Below are positions 25,866 to 34,808 of a stretch of DNA of 64,000 bases, piece by piece. The stretch's first letter is position 1; each line of letters begins with the position of its first letter. The notes under the pieces were generated by a model, which was not told the origin of the DNA, did not search any database, and saw nothing but the letters and a program-made list of their open reading frames with translations. Position numbers and translations under genes: made by a program. The DNA comes from an uncultured Blautia sp. (GTDB taxonomy: Bacteria; Bacillota; Clostridia; Lachnospirales; Lachnospiraceae), in assembly GCA_900551075.1 (NCBI GenBank), contig URVB01000003.1, positions 1-64,000 of the forward strand. The letters are read 5' to 3'.

Positions 25866-26747
25866 ATGCGATTACGAGCGATGGCGAAAATCAATTTAGG
25901 ACTGGATGTGATTCGAAAAAGAGAGGATGGGTACCATGAGGTACGCATGATCATGCAGACAATTCAGATGTATGATGTTCTGGAAATCCGAAAAAAATCA
26001 ATACCCGGAATTTCACTTGTGACCAACCTGCCTTATATTCCTTCAGATGAGAGGAATTTGGTTTATAAGGCTGCAAAGCTTTTAATGGATGAATTTCATA
26101 TACAGGAAGGGCTTTCTATGAAGCTGGACAAGTCTGTTCCTGTTGCAGCGGGTATGGCGGGTGGAAGCTCTGATGCAGCAGCGGCCTTTGTAGGAGTAAA
26201 CCGGCTTTTTAATCTTGGATTGAGTGAACAGGATCTGATGAAGCGGGCCGTGCAGGTGGGAGCGGATGTACCCTATTGTATTATGAGGGGAACGGCTCTG
26301 GCGGAGGGGATCGGAGAGAAACTGACCGGACTTGTACAGATACCGAAATGCTATGTTTTGGTGGGGAAGCCGGGTGTGAATGTATCGACTAGGCTGGCTT
26401 ATGAAAATCTGAAGCTGGCTGGGATTGCCCGGCATCCGGATATTGATGGGATGATCGCGGACATTGAGAAGCAGGATTTATATGGCATGGTATCCAAAAT
26501 GGAAAATGTATTTGAACCAGGTATTGTTGCAAAGTATCCGGTTATTCAGGAGATCGAGGATTTAATGGAAGCAAACGGAGCTTTGAAGGCAGTGATGAGC
26601 GGAAGCGGACCCACGGTATTTGGAATCTTTGACGATGCAAAAAAAATCGCGCGCGCTGCTGCTGTCCTGCGCAAGAGCAGGCTGGCGAAGACTGTATTTG
26701 CAACGGAGGTATACAATCGGAACGGAGGAGATACGAATGACAAGTGA
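25866..26747 (+). CDS. ispE: 4-diphosphocytidyl-2-C-methyl-D-erythritol kinase
   Basis: 293 aa GHMP kinase. It begins with AMAKINLGLDVIRKREDGYHEV, has the ATP-binding glycine/serine loop PVAAGMAGGSSDAAAAF near residue 95, and GALKAVMSGSGPTVFGIF near residue 240. It phosphorylates CDP-methylerythritol in the non-mevalonate isoprenoid pathway. CCGGAGGGG lies just before the ATG. The end overlaps the next gene by 11 bp, so the two are translationally coupled. Confidence 0.96.
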   Translation: MRLRAMAKINLGLDVIRKREDGYHEVRMIMQTIQMYDVLEIRKKSIPGISLVTNLPYIPSDERNLVYKAAKLLMDEFHIQEGLSMKLDKSVPVAAGMAGGSSDAAAAFVGVNRLFNLGLSEQDLMKRAVQVGADVPYCIMRGTALAEGIGEKLTGLVQIPKCYVLVGKPGVNVSTRLAYENLKLAGIARHPDIDGMIADIEKQDLYGMVSKMENVFEPGIVAKYPVIQEIEDLMEANGALKAVMSGSGPTVFGIFDDAKKIARAAAVLRKSRLAKTVFATEVYNRNGGDTNDK

Positions 26748-27441
26748 TTTTTCTGTACACATGGATGAATATCTGCCCCTCAGAGATGTTGTTTTTAATA
26801 CCCTGCGCAGGGCTATTCTGAAGGGAGAGCTGAAGCCCGGAGAGCGCCTCATGGAAATTGCTCTGGCAGAGCGTCTTGGGGTGAGCCGTACGCCAATCCG
26901 TGAGGCTATGCGGAAGCTGGAGCTGGAGGGACTTGTTGTGATGATTCCCAGAAGGGGTGCACAGGTAGCCAATATCACGGAAAAGGATCTGAATGATGTG
27001 CTGGAGGTACGGATTGCACTGGAAAATCTGGCAATTGAAAAAGCCTGCAAGTGCATGAATGAAGAGCAGATGGGGAGGCTTTGGGTAGCTGCCAAGGAAT
27101 TTGAACGTACTATGTCGGAGGGGAATCTTGTACGTCTTGCAGAGGCAGATGTGGCTTTTCATGAGATTATTTATCAGGCAGCGGATAATGTACGTTTGAA
27201 TCAGGTCCTGAATAATTTGAGAGAGCAGATTTACCGTTATCGTGTGGAATATCTGAAGGAAGAGGAGACCCGGAACGTGCTTGTGAAGGAGCATGAAGAA
27301 CTATACCGGGCGATCAGTGAAAGAAATGTCGCAAAGGCGCAGTCAATTTCTTTCAAGCATATAGAGAATCAGCGCAAGGCAATTATCCACTCCATCGGGA
27401 CAGAGGAGGGAGCCCCTGCAAAGAGCGGAAATCATAAATAA
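26737..27441 (+). CDS. GntR-family regulator with FCD domain
   Basis: 234 aa from ATG 26737 (GGAGGAGATACGA upstream). The winged helix covers residues ~12-75: LRRAILKGELKPGERL and AERLGVSRTPIREAMRKLELEGLV. The FCD ligand-binding domain covers ~85-215, with metal-binding type residues in EADVAFHEIIYQAADN and KEHEELYRAI. FadR-type members sense small organic acids or acyl-CoA; the ligand here is unknown. The overlap with ispE is the start's main support together with the ribosome site. Confidence 0.93.
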   Translation: MTSDFSVHMDEYLPLRDVVFNTLRRAILKGELKPGERLMEIALAERLGVSRTPIREAMRKLELEGLVVMIPRRGAQVANITEKDLNDVLEVRIALENLAIEKACKCMNEEQMGRLWVAAKEFERTMSEGNLVRLAEADVAFHEIIYQAADNVRLNQVLNNLREQIYRYRVEYLKEEETRNVLVKEHEELYRAISERNVAKAQSISFKHIENQRKAIIHSIGTEEGAPAKSGNHK

Positions 27442-27464
27442 AACAGCAAAATCTGGTTATTCTA

Positions 27465-27495
27465 AGAGAGATACGTAAATGTGTCTCTCTTTTTT
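27465..27495 (+). terminator. Terminator after the FCD regulator
   Basis: AGAGAGATAC pairs with GTGTCTCTCT (one G-T pair), followed by a run of five T after the stem. It overlaps the nominal ATG at 27479, which supports the later start (27539) for gerA. Confidence 0.85.
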
Positions 27496-27538
27496 GATTT
27501 GGAGAGATTCGGCGGATTACAAGGAGGAACCATCCAAC

Positions 27539-29026
27539 ATGGAAAAAACAAAAATTTCATTAAATTTAAGGGATAACGAGGCGTATATCCGTAAACGATG
27601 TGAAAACTGTGCGGACATTTTGATTCGGCCGATGAAGCTTGGCGCAGAAAGAAAAGTGGACTGCCTGATGCTTTATATCGAAGTAGCAGTCTCAAATATG
27701 ATGCTGGATGATTCGGCAATCGGTAAGATGATCAATCATTTCTGGGAAATTTCACCGGAGAAGATACAGGAATTTGTAAAGAACAACAGCCTTGGAATTG
27801 CAGACGTACAGAAATTATCCACGATGGAAGAGGTTTTTGCTGCAATGTTGGCCGGAAATGCCATTTTTTTCATGGATGGCTATGACCAGGCAATGAAAAT
27901 ATCCAGTAAGGGCTATCCGAATATGGGGGTATCGGAGGCTGAAACAGAAAAGGTGCTCCGCGGCTCCAGGGAGGGATTCTCAGATTCTGTAAAAACTAAT
28001 TCTGCCCTGGTCCGTAAACGCCTCAGGGATACCAGACTAAAGGTAGAGGAACAGTATATAGGGACACGCTCCCGGACGCTGACCCAGATTTTGTATATGG
28101 ACGATCTGGTACATGAAGAGCTGCTGGAGGATATTAAGGAGCGGCTGGATGCATATGAGATTGATGGGATTCTGGACAGCGGAATGCTGGAACAGCTCAC
28201 GGAGGATGCCTGGTATTCTCCCTTTCCGCAGTATCAGACGACCGAACGTCCGGACAGAGCCGTGCAGGAAATTCTAAATGGAAAGATCGTGGTGCTCTGT
28301 GATAATTCTCCGGAGGCGCTGATTCTTCCCAGTGCATTCAATGGCTTCATGGAAAGCAGTGAGGACTGGTATCATCATTTTGAGATGGCATCATTTCTCA
28401 GAGCACTCAGATATCTGGCTCTTATTTGTGCAACGCTGCTTCCGGGCCTGTATCTGGCGGTTGTTCGTTTCCATACACAGATACTGCCTGCAAATCTGAT
28501 CCTTTCTTTTGCGGAGGCAAGAGAGGGTGTGCCGTTTTCCAGTGTTGCGGAGCTGGTGTTTCTGGAGCTGTCCTTTGAGCTGATTCGTGAGGCGGGTGTA
28601 AGGGTTCCCGGTGCTCTGGGAAATGCCATTGGTATAGTGGGCGGTCTGATTATCGGGCAGGCTGCTGTCAGTGCAAATCTGGTCAGTCCGATCGTGGTGA
28701 TGATCGTGGCTTTGACAGCGCTTGGTTCGATGACCATTCCGAATGAGGAGTTTGCGGCCGCTTTCCGCCTTTTGAAATATTTCTTTTTATTTTTGGGAGG
28801 ATATCTGGGGATTTACGGGCTTGTGCTGGGAGTATATCTGACGGTTTCCCATTTAGCAGGGCTTTTAAGCTTTGGTATGCCGTATTTGGTGCCGTTTGTG
28901 AAAAAGGAGCCGGTGAGGGGCGTGGGAGATGGGATTTTGCGGCTGCCGTTCCGAAAAAGATGGCAACGGCCCTTATATGCCCGCCAGGAGGAAAGCCTGC
29001 GGCTGAAAAGGAGGGAGCGTTCATGA
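27539..29026 (+). CDS. Spore germination protein, GerA family
   Basis: 495 aa from ATG 27539, preceded by AAGGAGG; the earlier ATG lies inside the terminator. The soluble N-terminal part (about 1-290) contains ADILIRPMKLG and VRKRLRDTRLKVEEQYIGTRSRT. The membrane part (about 290-450) contains LRYLALICATLLPGLYLAV and SPIVVMIVALTALGSMTIPNEEF. GerA subunits form the nutrient-receptor channel in the spore inner membrane. Its stop codon overlaps the start of the next gene (ATGA), so the partners are coupled. Confidence 0.93.
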   Translation: MEKTKISLNLRDNEAYIRKRCENCADILIRPMKLGAERKVDCLMLYIEVAVSNMMLDDSAIGKMINHFWEISPEKIQEFVKNNSLGIADVQKLSTMEEVFAAMLAGNAIFFMDGYDQAMKISSKGYPNMGVSEAETEKVLRGSREGFSDSVKTNSALVRKRLRDTRLKVEEQYIGTRSRTLTQILYMDDLVHEELLEDIKERLDAYEIDGILDSGMLEQLTEDAWYSPFPQYQTTERPDRAVQEILNGKIVVLCDNSPEALILPSAFNGFMESSEDWYHHFEMASFLRALRYLALICATLLPGLYLAVVRFHTQILPANLILSFAEAREGVPFSSVAELVFLELSFELIREAGVRVPGALGNAIGIVGGLIIGQAAVSANLVSPIVVMIVALTALGSMTIPNEEFAAAFRLLKYFFLFLGGYLGIYGLVLGVYLTVSHLAGLLSFGMPYLVPFVKKEPVRGVGDGILRLPFRKRWQRPLYARQEESLRLKRRERS

Positions 29027-30690
29027 AATTTGCAGAAAATAACAGGATTTCCCACAGGCAGCTTTACCGCCAGATGATTCTGACCTTTTTGGCGCCTTTC
29101 CTTTTATGTCTTTTCGGAGAAAAAAAGATATTGGGACCAATGGGAATCCTGGGGACCGGGGCAGCGCTGGTGCTCTTGGTGTTTTATGTGATTTTCCTGA
29201 TTCGGCTGGCTCCCTATTACGGAGATTTAAAGAAAAATGCAGGTAATTTCGGCAGTAAGGTTATCGGCGGATTTTTTGTGATTTATGTGCTTTTGACAGG
29301 AGCATATCTGCTGCATATTCTCGAAGTTATTGTACCTATGAGCATTCTGACAGGTGTACCGGGACGCTTTATTTCCTTTTGTGCGGTGGTTGTGAGCAGC
29401 TTCGGGGCGCATAAGGGAATGCAGAGAAGGGGCAGAATGGCGGAGGTATCAGGAGGTCTGCTCCTGGGAGGAATTCTTTTGATGATGCTCTTATGTCTGG
29501 GACAGAGCAGATTTTCTTATTTATCGGAGATGGCAGTGGCATTTCCGGGAGACGCGGTGTCGTTTCTTAGGAGCACTTATGGTGTTTTGTGTGCGTTTTC
29601 AGGAATTGGACTGCTGCCCTTTATTTTGGAGCACGTGGAGAAGCCGGGAAGTGCCGGAAGACCGGCCGCACTGGGGATACTGACTCTTGGAGGGATTGTG
29701 CTTGGGATGCTTTTTCTTCTGCCTGCGGTATTTGGCTGGGAAAGGCTTCAGATGGAGGAATACCCGGTGCTTCCGCTTTTGGCGGGAGCGGATCTGCCGG
29801 GAAATGTACTTGCCCGGTTTGATGTGATCTGGATGGGGTTTTTGCTGTATAGTTTATTGTTCGCAATCGGGAGTCTGTTTCATTACGGGCATCAGGTTAT
29901 CCGGGAGGCTCATATGGGAACCGGGCGCTTTTGGATGGCAGCAGCAGTGTATGTACTGTCCTTTTGGAAATTTGATGGAGCAGGGATCGAGGATTATTTT
30001 GGCATTTATCTGGGATATGTGTTTGTGCCCGGGCTTCTGCTTCTGCAGGTGTTTGTGATGTTTTGGGGTAAGGGAAGGCGCAAGAAGAAGGCGGCTGCAG
30101 CGGTACTCTCTCTTATATTTTTGCTTAGCGGCTGTACGGGGATAGAACCTGAAAAAAGAATGTATCCTCTTGCTTTGGGAGTAGATGCAGGCGCGGGAGG
30201 ATTTTCTGTGACTTATGGAATGCCGGACCTGCCCCAGGCAACCGGACAGGAAAAACCGGAGGAGAACGGTAGTACAAGGGCTCTGAATATCATAGGAGCG
30301 GACTTCCGTGAAATTGAAGCAATATACAACCGTTCTCAGGAAAAGTATCTGGATATGGGACATCTTAAGGTGCTGGTCCTGGGCAGACAGTTACTGGAGC
30401 AGAAGAAGTGGGAAGCGCTCCTGGACTATCTGGAGCAGGAGCCTTTAGTCGGTGAAAACGTGTATGTTTTTTGTGCTTCAAATCCAGAGGAGGTACTGGC
30501 ATGGAGCGGAAGCGGCGGAACCTCCGTAGGAGAGTATCTGACAGGTATTTTGGAAAACCGTACGACAGGGCAGCAGAAGCAGGGAGTGACTCTGCGGCAG
30601 ATTTATCATCAGAGATATCGGAATGGGACTTTGCCTGCTCTGCCTGAAGTACAGATAGAAAATGACCAATTGCAGGTTTATCTGGAATAA
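29023..30690 (+). CDS. Fused GerB permease and GerC N-terminal domain
   Basis: 555 aa from ATG 29023 (GGAGGGAG upstream). Residues ~1-350 form a GerB/APC-type permease with about ten helices. Then RRKKKAAAAVLSLIFLLSGC gives a GerC lipoprotein-signal-like segment ending in Cys371, followed by IEPEKRMYPLALGVDAG and the Ger(x)C domain-1 pattern up to residue 555. GerC proteins normally are separate and ~370-400 aa; here only ~185 residues remain, so the C-terminal domains are missing. No frame break is seen at the junction. It is either a true two-part fusion or a truncated gerC joined to gerB. Confidence 0.85.
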   Translation: MKFAENNRISHRQLYRQMILTFLAPFLLCLFGEKKILGPMGILGTGAALVLLVFYVIFLIRLAPYYGDLKKNAGNFGSKVIGGFFVIYVLLTGAYLLHILEVIVPMSILTGVPGRFISFCAVVVSSFGAHKGMQRRGRMAEVSGGLLLGGILLMMLLCLGQSRFSYLSEMAVAFPGDAVSFLRSTYGVLCAFSGIGLLPFILEHVEKPGSAGRPAALGILTLGGIVLGMLFLLPAVFGWERLQMEEYPVLPLLAGADLPGNVLARFDVIWMGFLLYSLLFAIGSLFHYGHQVIREAHMGTGRFWMAAAVYVLSFWKFDGAGIEDYFGIYLGYVFVPGLLLLQVFVMFWGKGRRKKKAAAAVLSLIFLLSGCTGIEPEKRMYPLALGVDAGAGGFSVTYGMPDLPQATGQEKPEENGSTRALNIIGADFREIEAIYNRSQEKYLDMGHLKVLVLGRQLLEQKKWEALLDYLEQEPLVGENVYVFCASNPEEVLAWSGSGGTSVGEYLTGILENRTTGQQKQGVTLRQIYHQRYRNGTLPALPEVQIENDQLQVYLE

Positions 30691-30726
30691 ATTACTAACA
30701 GAGGGCAATACTTCTGATAGTAAGAG

Positions 30727-30770
30727 ATCATCCGCCGCGGTTCTTATGTCAGAGAGCTGCTGCGGGTGAT
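30727..30770 (+). promoter_or_regulatory. Long imperfect hairpin after gerBC
   Basis: ATCATCCGCCGC at 30727 pairs with GCTGCGGGTGAT at 30759-30770, with two non-standard positions. It lies between the gerBC stop and the small gene at 30798. There is no T-run. It may be an attenuator or a processing site. Confidence 0.4.
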
Positions 30771-30797
30771 ATCCAAAATCAGGAGGTCAGCAAAAAA

Positions 30798-31052
30798 ATG
30801 TTTACGGAATGGTTAAAAGATAGAAAAAAAAGAATTTATATTTCTGTTCTGGCAGGAATGGCCGCGTCCATTTTAACAGTGGGAATGCCAAAGAGAGGGC
30901 AGCTTGCCTGGTGGGGGACAATGTATCCGGAATTCTGTTTTTCGGACGTCTCCAATAGAGAGGAGAATGAAAAGCCTCAGGAGGGCAGGGAGGTTTTGCC
31001 CGTGCGTAAGGTAAAGATATCCTTCCGGCTTGCGAAAGCATTGGATTGGTGA
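30798..31052 (+). CDS. Small hypothetical protein
   Basis: 84 aa with AGGAGGTCAGC a little upstream of the ATG. A basic start (RKKRIY) is followed by one hydrophobic segment (about 13-30, ISVLAGMAASILTVGM), then a soluble tail with several Glu/Lys residues. It looks like a small membrane protein. I do not recognise a family. It follows the germination genes in the same direction and precedes murI. Confidence 0.6.
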   Translation: MFTEWLKDRKKRIYISVLAGMAASILTVGMPKRGQLAWWGTMYPEFCFSDVSNREENEKPQEGREVLPVRKVKISFRLAKALDW

Positions 31053-31122
31053 TAGAATAGCATCAGGGATTTGCGTATTCTGTGCCAGTCCTGATAAACA
31101 TAGTTAGGATGGAGAAAGACCA

Positions 31123-31944
31123 ATGAAAATAGACAGAGATGCGCCTGTAGGGGTATTTGATTCCGGTGTGGGCGGATTGACCGTTGCAAGGGAGATTATG
31201 AGAAACCTGCCTTCAGAAAAGATTGTATATTTTGGAGATACGGCCAGAGTTCCTTATGGAAGTAAATCAAGGGAGACGATCATCCGTTATTCCCGTCAGA
31301 TCATCCGGTTTTTGGAGGAACAGCAGGTGAAGGCCATTGTGATTGCCTGCAATACGGCAAGTGCTTTTGCTCTGGATGCGGTGAGGGATGAACTGGATAT
31401 TCCTGTTTTGGGAGTGATCGAATCAGGAACGGCCGTTGCAGCTCAGGAGACGAAGAACCTGCGGGTGGGTGTGATTGGTACAATAGGTACCGTCGGAAGC
31501 GGTATCCATGAGGTTTACCTGAAGAGACAGAATCCGGAAATAACGGTTTTTGGAAAAGCCTGTCCTTTGTTTGTGCCTTTGGTGGAGGAGGGCTGGCTGC
31601 ATGACCCTGTGACCGTAGAAGTAGCCGGACGTTACTTATGTGAGCTTAAGGAAAAGGAGATCGACACCCTGATTCTTGGCTGTACACATTATCCCCTCCT
31701 GCGTTCCACCATTCATGAAGTGATGGGTGAAGGCGTCCGCCTGGTGAATCCCGCCTATGAGACTGCGCTTGAGCTTGGAAATCTGCTTCGAGAGAAAAAT
31801 CTTTTGAGTACCGGGAAAGAGCAGGAGGAATTTCCATATCGCTTTTATGTGAGCGACCTGGCAGATAAATTTAAGAGTTTTGCAAATTCGATCCTGCCCT
31901 ATGATGTGGAAATGACTCAGAAAATTGATATTGAAAAGTATTAG
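31123..31944 (+). CDS. murI: Glutamate racemase
   Basis: 273 aa. The catalytic elements are all present: GVFDSGVGGLTV at the N-terminus with the Asp and Ser of the active site, VIACNTASA with catalytic Cys near 76, and LILGCTHYPLL with the second catalytic Cys and the His near 187. It makes D-glutamate for peptidoglycan. It is followed 9 bp later by a DUF1934 gene. Confidence 0.97.
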   Translation: MKIDRDAPVGVFDSGVGGLTVAREIMRNLPSEKIVYFGDTARVPYGSKSRETIIRYSRQIIRFLEEQQVKAIVIACNTASAFALDAVRDELDIPVLGVIESGTAVAAQETKNLRVGVIGTIGTVGSGIHEVYLKRQNPEITVFGKACPLFVPLVEEGWLHDPVTVEVAGRYLCELKEKEIDTLILGCTHYPLLRSTIHEVMGEGVRLVNPAYETALELGNLLREKNLLSTGKEQEEFPYRFYVSDLADKFKSFANSILPYDVEMTQKIDIEKY

Positions 31945-31953
31945 GAGAGGCAT

Positions 31954-32400
31954 ATGGAAAAAGACGTATTGATTCATGTGCGCGGACTTCAGATGATGGA
32001 CGCGGCAGATGAGCAGGAGCCGATTGAGATTGTGGTGCCCGGACAGTATTACTTCCGCAATGGCAGTCACTATCTTCGCTATGAGGAACTGATGGAAGAT
32101 TCTTCAGAGCCGACCATTAATTATATAAAAATGTCCCCCAGAGGTCTGGAGGTCAGAAAACAGGGACTGGTCAATGTACATATGGTTTTTGAGCAGGGAA
32201 AGAAGAATATGACGTATTATTCGACTCCATACGGAACGCTGCAGATGGGAATAGCAGCTACCGGACTGGAGCTGAGTGAAAGTGATTCCAGCATTGGCAT
32301 AAAGGTAGTCTATGCATTGGACATGAATGAGGAGCATGTGGCAGATTGTTATCTGTCTATTTTGGCACAGCAGAAGGACTCTCCGGAGTTTGCTCTGTAA
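31954..32400 (+). CDS. DUF1934 protein (YwiB-like beta-barrel)
   Basis: 148 aa. DUF1934 members are small calycin-like beta-barrels of unknown function. Visible features are the PGQYYFRNGSHYLRYEE strand pair, the central IKMSPRGLEVRKQG, and YYSTPYGTLQMGI. GGAGAGG precedes the ATG. It is co-transcribed with murI in many Firmicutes; the pairing here has the same short spacing. Confidence 0.88.
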   Translation: MEKDVLIHVRGLQMMDAADEQEPIEIVVPGQYYFRNGSHYLRYEELMEDSSEPTINYIKMSPRGLEVRKQGLVNVHMVFEQGKKNMTYYSTPYGTLQMGIAATGLELSESDSSIGIKVVYALDMNEEHVADCYLSILAQQKDSPEFAL

Positions 32401-32417
32401 AAGCAATATTACAAAAA

Positions 32418-32457
32418 GACCGCCGCAGTTTTTATATAATAGAACTGCAGCGGTTTT
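32418..32457. terminator. Bidirectional terminator
   Basis: ACCGCCGCAGTT pairs with AACTGCAGCGGT (one mismatch), with TTTTT on the 3' side and AAAAAG on the 5' side. It separates the convergent DUF1934 gene and the membrane-protein gene at 32467 and can serve both. Confidence 0.85.
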
Positions 32458-32466
32458 TGTTGTAAA

Positions 32467-32913
32467 TCAGTCTTTTTTGAATATACGTTTAAAGAAGCCC
32501 TTTTTCTTCGGGGCAGGCGCTTCCAGTGAACCGCGGATACCGCGGACGCCGACAATATATAATCCGCTTACCTCAGCCTTGATTTCTTTTTTGACAGGAA
32601 TCAGCTCAAAAACCTTTTCATCCGCAATCAAGATAGAAATCTTCGGTCCGACCTTTGCTTTAACGATCGGCAGCTTGGATCTGCGCATCAGCTTCGGGGT
32701 TTGGTCGATCACCATCTGCGGAAGTCCGGATTCCTTCAGTGGAAGACGCTTCTTATCAATGACCAGCATGGAAACCGTCTGTTTGGTGGCTTCAATTTGT
32801 GCCTGCTGTTCTTCCTGTTTTTTCTGCGCCTTTTTTCCAAAGAAGTATAAGGCAATCAGTACTCCGATCAGAATTACCAGGATAACAAGAAGGACGATAG
32901 TAACTGTGCTCAT
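32467..32913 (-). CDS. Small membrane-anchored hypothetical protein
   Basis: 148 aa from ATG 32913, chosen for the AGGAGG site 7 bp upstream. One N-terminal helix (about 4-24) is followed by a charged coiled stretch KKAQKKQEEQQAQIEATKQ, then a globular part with KLPIVKAKVGPKISILIADE and a basic tail KKKGFFKRIFKKD. The layout suggests a cytoplasmic domain tethered to the membrane. I do not recognise a named family. Confidence 0.75.
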   Translation of the reverse strand: MSTVTIVLLVILVILIGVLIALYFFGKKAQKKQEEQQAQIEATKQTVSMLVIDKKRLPLKESGLPQMVIDQTPKLMRRSKLPIVKAKVGPKISILIADEKVFELIPVKKEIKAEVSGLYIVGVRGIRGSLEAPAPKKKGFFKRIFKKD

Positions 32914-33198
32914 AGATATCCTCCTAAGTATGTAAAATTTAAGGTATACGGTAAAACCCATTACGCGAAGTATATTCTACCATTATTTATTAAAAAAGGC
33001 AAATGATTTATTCATTTATAGTTTATGAATATTTCATACTTATGAAGTGTGAAAACAGTGGAAATTATATCTATGGGCAGGTATAATAAATTTGCGACAA
33101 CAGCCGATAAATATCGATATCGTGGTACATTTTGTCCGGTGCACCCGCTGCGCCGAGTATAAACTTTTTTGTTATGGGCATAGTAAGAAAGGATACAT

Positions 33199-34743
33199 AT
33201 GAAGGATTTTGAAGGAGCCGGTATGGAAGGAAAAGAAAAATTAGAAGGTAAGCTCTCCGAAACAGAAGAGGCCGGAGACAACAGCGAGCCATTGTCTGAG
33301 GAAGAGAGAGCGCGAAGACGCCGTCAGGCGCGGATGAAGAGAATGAAAAAACGGCGGCAGCAGGCGCGGAGAAGAAAGCTGCTTCTTGTGGGAACAGCAG
33401 CGGCGGCTTTTTTGGCTGCTGTTATAGGTATACGCGGAGCTGCCGGACTTATAAAGGATCAGGGCGGCAGAGGCAAAGATGACAAGGTGGCTTTTGCAGA
33501 GCAGAGTCAGACGGACGGGGATACGGTACGGCAGGAGGTAAAAACAGAAAAGCCGGCAAACCAGGATGTATTGGCAAAGGCGGAGCTTCTGTCCGCACAG
33601 TATGATTATGACAAGGCGATCAGGCTTTTAAAGGATGAAAAGGGATACCAGGGGAATAAGGAAATGCAGGAAGCAGTTAAGAGATACGAGGAGACGAAGG
33701 CGTCCTGTAAGCCCTGGCCACTGGAAGAGGTTACCCACGTGTTTTATCATACATTGATCAGGGACCCGGCAAAGGCCTTTGATGGAGACTATAAGGAGGC
33801 AGACTATAATCAGGTCATGACGACTATTGATGAATTCAATAAAATCACGCTGACGATGTATGAAAAGGGCTATGTCATGGTGAGCATTTATGATATGGCA
33901 GAGGTGAATGCAGATGGAAGCATGACGCCGGGAGAGATTATGCTGCCTCCGGGCAAGATTCCTTTTGTGCTGTCTCAGGACGATGTGAGCTATTACCACT
34001 ATATGGATGGCGACGGCTATGCGACCAGGCTGATTGTAGATGAAAACGGAAAGGTCCGCAACGAATATGAAGAATCAGATGGAAGCATATCTGTGGGGGA
34101 TTACGATATGGTTCCCTTAATTGACCGTTTTGTGGAGGAGCATCCTGATTTTTCATACAGAGGTGCCAGGGGCATCGTGGCCCTGACCGGATATAACGGG
34201 ATTCTTGGTTATCGTACGGATATCAGCTACCAGACGCGTCCGGAAGACATGGATGACAATAAGGTGGAATGGCTTGACCGGCATCCGGATTTTGATCTGG
34301 ACAAGGAGCGTGCAGGAGCAAAGAAGGTAGCGGATGCCATGAAGGCAAATGGCTGGCTGTTCGCAAGCCATACCTGGGGACATCAGAATATTGCTGAAAT
34401 TACCGGAGAACGTTTAAAGACAGATACCGAAAAATTTAAAGAAAATGTGGATCCGATCATCGGCGGAACAGATATCATTATTTTTGCTTTTGGTACGGAT
34501 TTGACACAGCATGAGGACTATTCCGGAGATAAATTCGAATATCTGAAAGGCGTCGGATATAATTATTTCTGCAATGTGGACTCCAGCAAATATTTTGTTC
34601 AGATACGGGACAGATACTTCCGTATGGGAAGAAGAAATCTGGATGGTTACCGGATGTATTATCATCCGCATCTGCTGGAGGACTTATTTGATCCAAAGGA
34701 TGTCTTCGATTCCAGCAGACCGTTGCCGGTGCCGGAGATGTAG
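33199..34743 (+). CDS. Membrane-anchored polysaccharide deacetylase-like protein, copy 1
   Basis: 514 aa. A highly charged N-terminus (RARRRRQARMKRMKKRRQQA) precedes one membrane helix (about 55-80). A short alpha-helical repeat follows (AELLSAQYDYDKAIRLLKD), then a NodB-like catalytic domain with VLSQDDVSYY (metal Asp), SHTWGH (the HxxxH motif) and a C-terminal RNLDGYRMYYHP. The usual TxDDG block is replaced by SQDDV. The protein at 34809 is a close paralogue. It probably deacetylates a surface polysaccharide; the substrate is unknown. AGAAAGGATACAT precedes the ATG. Confidence 0.85.
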   Translation: MKDFEGAGMEGKEKLEGKLSETEEAGDNSEPLSEEERARRRRQARMKRMKKRRQQARRRKLLLVGTAAAAFLAAVIGIRGAAGLIKDQGGRGKDDKVAFAEQSQTDGDTVRQEVKTEKPANQDVLAKAELLSAQYDYDKAIRLLKDEKGYQGNKEMQEAVKRYEETKASCKPWPLEEVTHVFYHTLIRDPAKAFDGDYKEADYNQVMTTIDEFNKITLTMYEKGYVMVSIYDMAEVNADGSMTPGEIMLPPGKIPFVLSQDDVSYYHYMDGDGYATRLIVDENGKVRNEYEESDGSISVGDYDMVPLIDRFVEEHPDFSYRGARGIVALTGYNGILGYRTDISYQTRPEDMDDNKVEWLDRHPDFDLDKERAGAKKVADAMKANGWLFASHTWGHQNIAEITGERLKTDTEKFKENVDPIIGGTDIIIFAFGTDLTQHEDYSGDKFEYLKGVGYNYFCNVDSSKYFVQIRDRYFRMGRRNLDGYRMYYHPHLLEDLFDPKDVFDSSRPLPVPEM

Positions 34744-34808
34744 GGCTTTTCACAGGGGAGATGGATAACCACAGCAGTATAGGCTATTAGGGAAAGCAGC
34801 TGGAGGGG

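Noticed and set aside
27479..27538. Upstream ATG for gerA
   Set aside because: It lies inside the terminator hairpin at 27465-27495 and lacks a ribosome site, whereas ATG 27539 follows AAGGAGG.
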